Below, in pieces: positions 12,404 through 12,436 of a DNA stretch of 12,436 nucleotides. A program made the position numbers and the translations under genes. Every line of letters starts with the position of its first letter. Position 1 is the stretch's first letter. This stretch comes from Baffinella frigidus (Eukaryota > Cryptophyceae > Cryptomonadales > Baffinellaceae): positions 145,185-157,620 of the forward strand of contig MU646695.1 in NCBI GenBank assembly GCA_026770585.1, in the 5' to 3' direction. The notes under the pieces are model-generated. The model was not told the DNA's origin, ran no database searches, and saw only the letters and a program-made list of their open reading frames with translations.

Positions 12404-12436
<33 letters not shown>
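12404..12436 (+). repeat. GA microsatellite at window end
   Basis: This is a pure (GA)n tract running off the window, preceded by CCCCCAGG as at 12081-12088. Confidence 0.9.

Overview
The window is nuclear DNA from an intron-rich eukaryote. It is one internal slice of a single plus-strand gene for a dynein heavy chain, covering part of the N-terminal tail/linker region (DHC_N2-type) ahead of the first AAA+ module. Thirteen short exons (46-126 bp, 993 bp in all, about 8% of the window) carry 331 residues. All twelve introns are GT-AG and every splice phase closes without a frameshift. The landmarks come in the family order: RHW, the A..E..vE helix, W....F..YK, LEDSI, W...L...W..VQ..W, LEAVF-like (for YLEPIF), F..VD, HLESKR, FPRL.FLSN..LLD, HL, the SEGE-like SEGA, and VD.WL. 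I recognise no other gene, no tRNA or rRNA, and nothing prokaryotic.

The introns are full of degenerate CCCTAAA/TTTAGGG-type heptamers. The telomere type, the flagellar-motor family and the GC-rich third positions suit a flagellate alga or related protist (green-lineage or alveolate-like). The lineage is inference only.

Layout: 1-72 end of an intron (CT microsatellite); exon 1 at 73-189; intron 1 with a nested foldback element and telomere-like arrays; exons 2 and 3 at 1813-1898 and 2237-2294 with a CT microsatellite between; a 61-bp-arm palindrome and partial exon copies; exon 4 at 3001-3126; exon 5 at 3624-3704; a long intron with telomere-like arrays and two foldbacks; exons 6 and 7 at 5201-5262 and 5835-5895; exon 8 at 6718-6768; exon 9 at 7447-7511 with an almost complete second copy (9') at 7676-7743; a GC-rich inverted-repeat block; exon 10 at 8648-8693; exon 11 at 10007-10073; exon 12 at 11031-11134; exon 13 at 12004-12072; then GA microsatellites to the end.

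The unusual feature is that nearly every exon is accompanied by partial copies of itself in the neighbouring introns, and these follow a rule. Copies of an exon's 5' part (with its acceptor) lie only upstream, and copies of its 3' part (with its donor) lie only downstream. Several of the longer copies differ from the real exon almost only at synonymous positions. This points to repeated small duplications across splice junctions, filtered by selection, and possibly to some copies being used as alternative exons.
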